This document shows, piece by piece, positions 13,078 to 14,668 of a stretch of 14,668 nt of DNA. The number at the start of each line of letters is the position of its first letter. Within the stretch, counting starts at the first letter, position 1. The stretch is taken from positions 1 through 14,668 of the forward strand of contig JASJEI010000294.1 of NCBI GenBank assembly GCA_030064795.1. Direction: 5' to 3'. This DNA is from Pleurocapsa sp. MO_226.B13. GTDB taxonomy: Bacteria > Cyanobacteriota > Cyanobacteriia > Cyanobacteriales > Xenococcaceae. Made by a program: the position numbers and the translations under genes. Under the pieces are notes generated by a model, which worked only from the letters and a program-made list of their open reading frames with translations, did no database searches and had not been told where the DNA came from.

Positions 13078-13518
13078 CCCGAGTTGCTTCAGGCTTCCGC
13101 AGTCAGTAGAGCTAGGTGCGTCTGCGTCTAGAGAGGACGGTTCCCGCCCCCTTGCCCAAATCAAATTGACTTGAGCGGCGTTGACATCGCGATCCTCAAC
13201 GTGGCCGCAATGCTGGCAACGATGCACCCTGTCAGATAGGGTTTTGGGTGTCAGTTCCCAACACTTCGCACATCGCTGTGTGGGTTTGACTTGCCGAGTG
13301 GGGGACTCAACGTAGAATCCCCCCGCCTCAGACGACTTGTAGGAGAGTAGATCCCCTATCGTGCCAAACCCGGTTTCGAGAATCGAGCGGTTCAGTCCAG
13401 CTTTCTGGCGTTTCCGCTTTTTCCCCTGGCGCGTCATGTTCCGCACTTCCAGCTTTTCACCAGCAATTAGGCTGTTACCGCGAACTATATCGCTGGTGAT
13501 ACGAAATCCGATTTCCAA
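13078..13518 (-). pseudogene. tnpB: tnpB 5' exon, truncated at its 5' side (IS200/IS605-type RNA-guided nuclease)
   Basis: About 147 codons match the C-terminal part of cyanobacterial TnpB. They include the RuvC-II Glu (LIAGEKLEVRNM), KAGLNRSIL, VESPTRQVKPTQRCAKC, the second zinc-ribbon half CQHCGHVE and RuvC-III DRDVNAAQVNL. The acidic tail and GSLKQLG follow, ending at the intron. Full TnpB has about 400 residues: the N-terminal WED/REC-like region and RuvC-I Asp are missing. The frame is cut just before ITSDIV, next to the IS630 transposase gene, so an IS630 insertion probably removed the 5' half. The apparent TTG start at 13516-13518 is not a real gene start. No nuclease activity is expected. 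Confidence 0.88.
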
Positions 13519-13531
13519 AAAGCGGTAACAA

Positions 13532-14606
13532 TCAGGCGAAGTTTAACCAATGATAATTCGTCAGATTACGAATTTCTTCTTGCATCTGCTCTTGCAAAAT
13601 ACAACATCTTGCACCTAAGACTTCTTCAAGCTCCTCAATTGTTTCAAAATAAGTATTAACCCAAGGCTCATCTACTAACTTCCACAAACGTTCAGCCGCT
13701 TGCAATTCCGGCGAATACGGGGGGAGATATTCGATTTCCATTCCTGAAGGCACTGACACCTTCGGACTTGTATGCCATCCGGCCCTATCTTCCACTAACA
13801 AAATGATTGTTTCTTCAGAAGCACCCACATCTTTAGCAAAGGCTTCAAAGACGACATTTAGCCATTTGACGTTGACTCGTGGAATTAAATACCAATGGGT
13901 TTCTCCCGTCTTAGGATTCACAAATCCATAGACGTAAACCCACTCATATCGATGTTCCACTATGGCTTCCGGTCTTTGTCCTGTTAAACTCCAAATTTTT
14001 GCCAGGATAGGTTTTAATCCCACACGATGTTCGTCGAAAAACCAGACTTGAACTTCGGAGCTTGGATGCTCTTCTTGTAACTTTTTTACCTTGAGCGGCA
14101 AATCCTTCTTGAACTGTTCTTGCTCCTCTTTATTTCCTTTTTTGTGTTTGGGTCTCGGTCTCTGCCCAGAGTAACCGCACTTTTTTAGATCATCCCATCC
14201 TCGCTGATTCCAGACTTTCTCTCGTCCCGTTTCTTTTTCAATCCAGCGAGCCACTTTCGGCCCCGTCCATTGCCCTCCATCAGAGGGTTTTCCCTTGAGA
14301 GCTTCTTTGAGTTTATTCAATTGCTCTTCATTGAGTAACGCTCGGCGTTTGTTTGTCTTGGGGTGATTTTGATTTCGTTGATTTTTGACTCCTTTCTCAC
14401 CTTATTGGTTATATCTTTTAACGACTTTTTGGGCATATTCATAATTGAGTCCCACAGCTATAGCACTATTCTTGAGCGTCCAACCTCTTGCCACTTTCCA
14501 TGTCGGAATGCCACCGTCTGGCTTCCACGTTATCGTGGCTTTTCTTGTATTTTTCTTTCAGTTCCTCTGCATTGAAATGAGGGGCTAAACTCACTTTTCT
14601 TGGCAT
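13532..14606 (-). pseudogene. IS630-type DDE transposase, broken by a frameshift and a stop
   Basis: The gene starts at ATG 14604-14606 with MPRKVSLAPHFNAEELKEKY, typical of this transposase group. Near 14500-14512 the frame shifts: VEARRWH in the first frame continues as WKVARGWTLKNSAIAVGLNY one base over. A TAA at 14402-14404 then interrupts QKVVKRYNQ*GEKGVKNQRN. From about 14320 a 262-codon frame is open to TGA 13532-13534. It carries the catalytic core: WFFDEHRVG (Asp), LLVEDRAGWH (Asp) and LPPYSPELQAAERLW (Glu). A TATAAT at 14640-14635 could be its -10 box. Some IS630 relatives use a frameshift to join two frames, but a separate in-frame stop argues for decay here. I could not find matching terminal repeats. 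Confidence 0.87.
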
Positions 14607-14634
14607 CGCTCTCGTCTTTGACTACACTTCTTGT

Positions 14635-14640
14635 ATTATA
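14635..14640 (-). promoter_or_regulatory. Possible -10 box of the IS630-type transposase gene
   Basis: Read leftward this is a perfect TATAAT, 28 bases before the ATG at 14606. The -35 position falls near the window edge (about 14658-14663) and shows only a weak GAATCC. Confidence 0.4.
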
Positions 14641-14668
14641 GCCAGGTCTTCGCATGCGGATTCCGTAT

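Noticed and set aside
10399..13518. IStron (group I intron plus TnpB)
   Set aside because: The intron has a GTGCG start, a 34-nt domain V and an RT/maturase gene, which are group II features. No group I core was seen.

Overview
The window looks like a piece of a cyanobacterial genome or plasmid. Four GCGATCGC (HIP1) octamers sit near 1901, 2030, 4384 and 5652, and the mobile-element proteins resemble cyanobacterial types: a TniB-like ATPase tail, TnpB, an IS630-type transposase, a group II intron reverse transcriptase with an HNH domain, and a Tn3-family transposase paired with a tyrosine recombinase. No rRNA, tRNA or CRISPR array is visible. No marker gene fixes the genus.

Layout. (1) 1-275: left-edge remnants of a Tn5053/Tn7-like transposition module, namely a TniB C-terminus and a 41-codon relic of a serine resolvase N-terminus. 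(2) 299-4026: a metabolic island. A leftward AraC-family regulator is divergent from three rightward short-chain dehydrogenases/reductases (SDRs), the third with a Tat signal peptide. The divergent intergenic region carries a 15-bp direct repeat with a 21-bp period, a strong candidate for the regulator's operator. (3) 4027-4882: a hairpin terminator, a truncated leftward gene tail and unassigned sequence. (4) 4883-8725: a compact Tn3-family transposon of about 3.84 kb. It has 55-bp imperfect terminal inverted repeats, nested repeats that look like a recombination site, a TnpI-type tyrosine recombinase and a 994-codon TnpA, and no passenger gene. (5) 8726-10198: a gene-free stretch, then a leftward ParA plus ribbon-helix-helix partition operon bracketed by AT-rich iterated repeats of the AGACATTTAGATGTTT type. 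This points to a plasmid or a plasmid-derived segment. (6) 10195-14606: nested mobile DNA, all leftward. A 5'-truncated tnpB is interrupted by a complete-looking group II intron (13077 to 10399). The intron's reverse transcriptase gene is itself broken by a 97-bp MITE-like insertion and a nonsense codon. A degraded IS630-type transposase gene abuts the truncated end of tnpB.

How the parts relate. The regulator and SDRs form one plausible redox or detoxification unit with no link to the transposons. The Tn3 unit resembles the Tn4430 layout (IR, recombination site, tnpI, tnpA, IR) and looks intact at protein level. The par locus looks intact. The right third records successive insertions: intron into tnpB, MITE into the intron RT gene, and IS630 at the tnpB 5' side. 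I did not find a clearly new defence or conflict system. The observations most worth checking are the intron placed between the TnpB catalytic region and its 3' end, the par repeats that encode the end of the RHH protein, and the bipartite 55-bp Tn3 ends.
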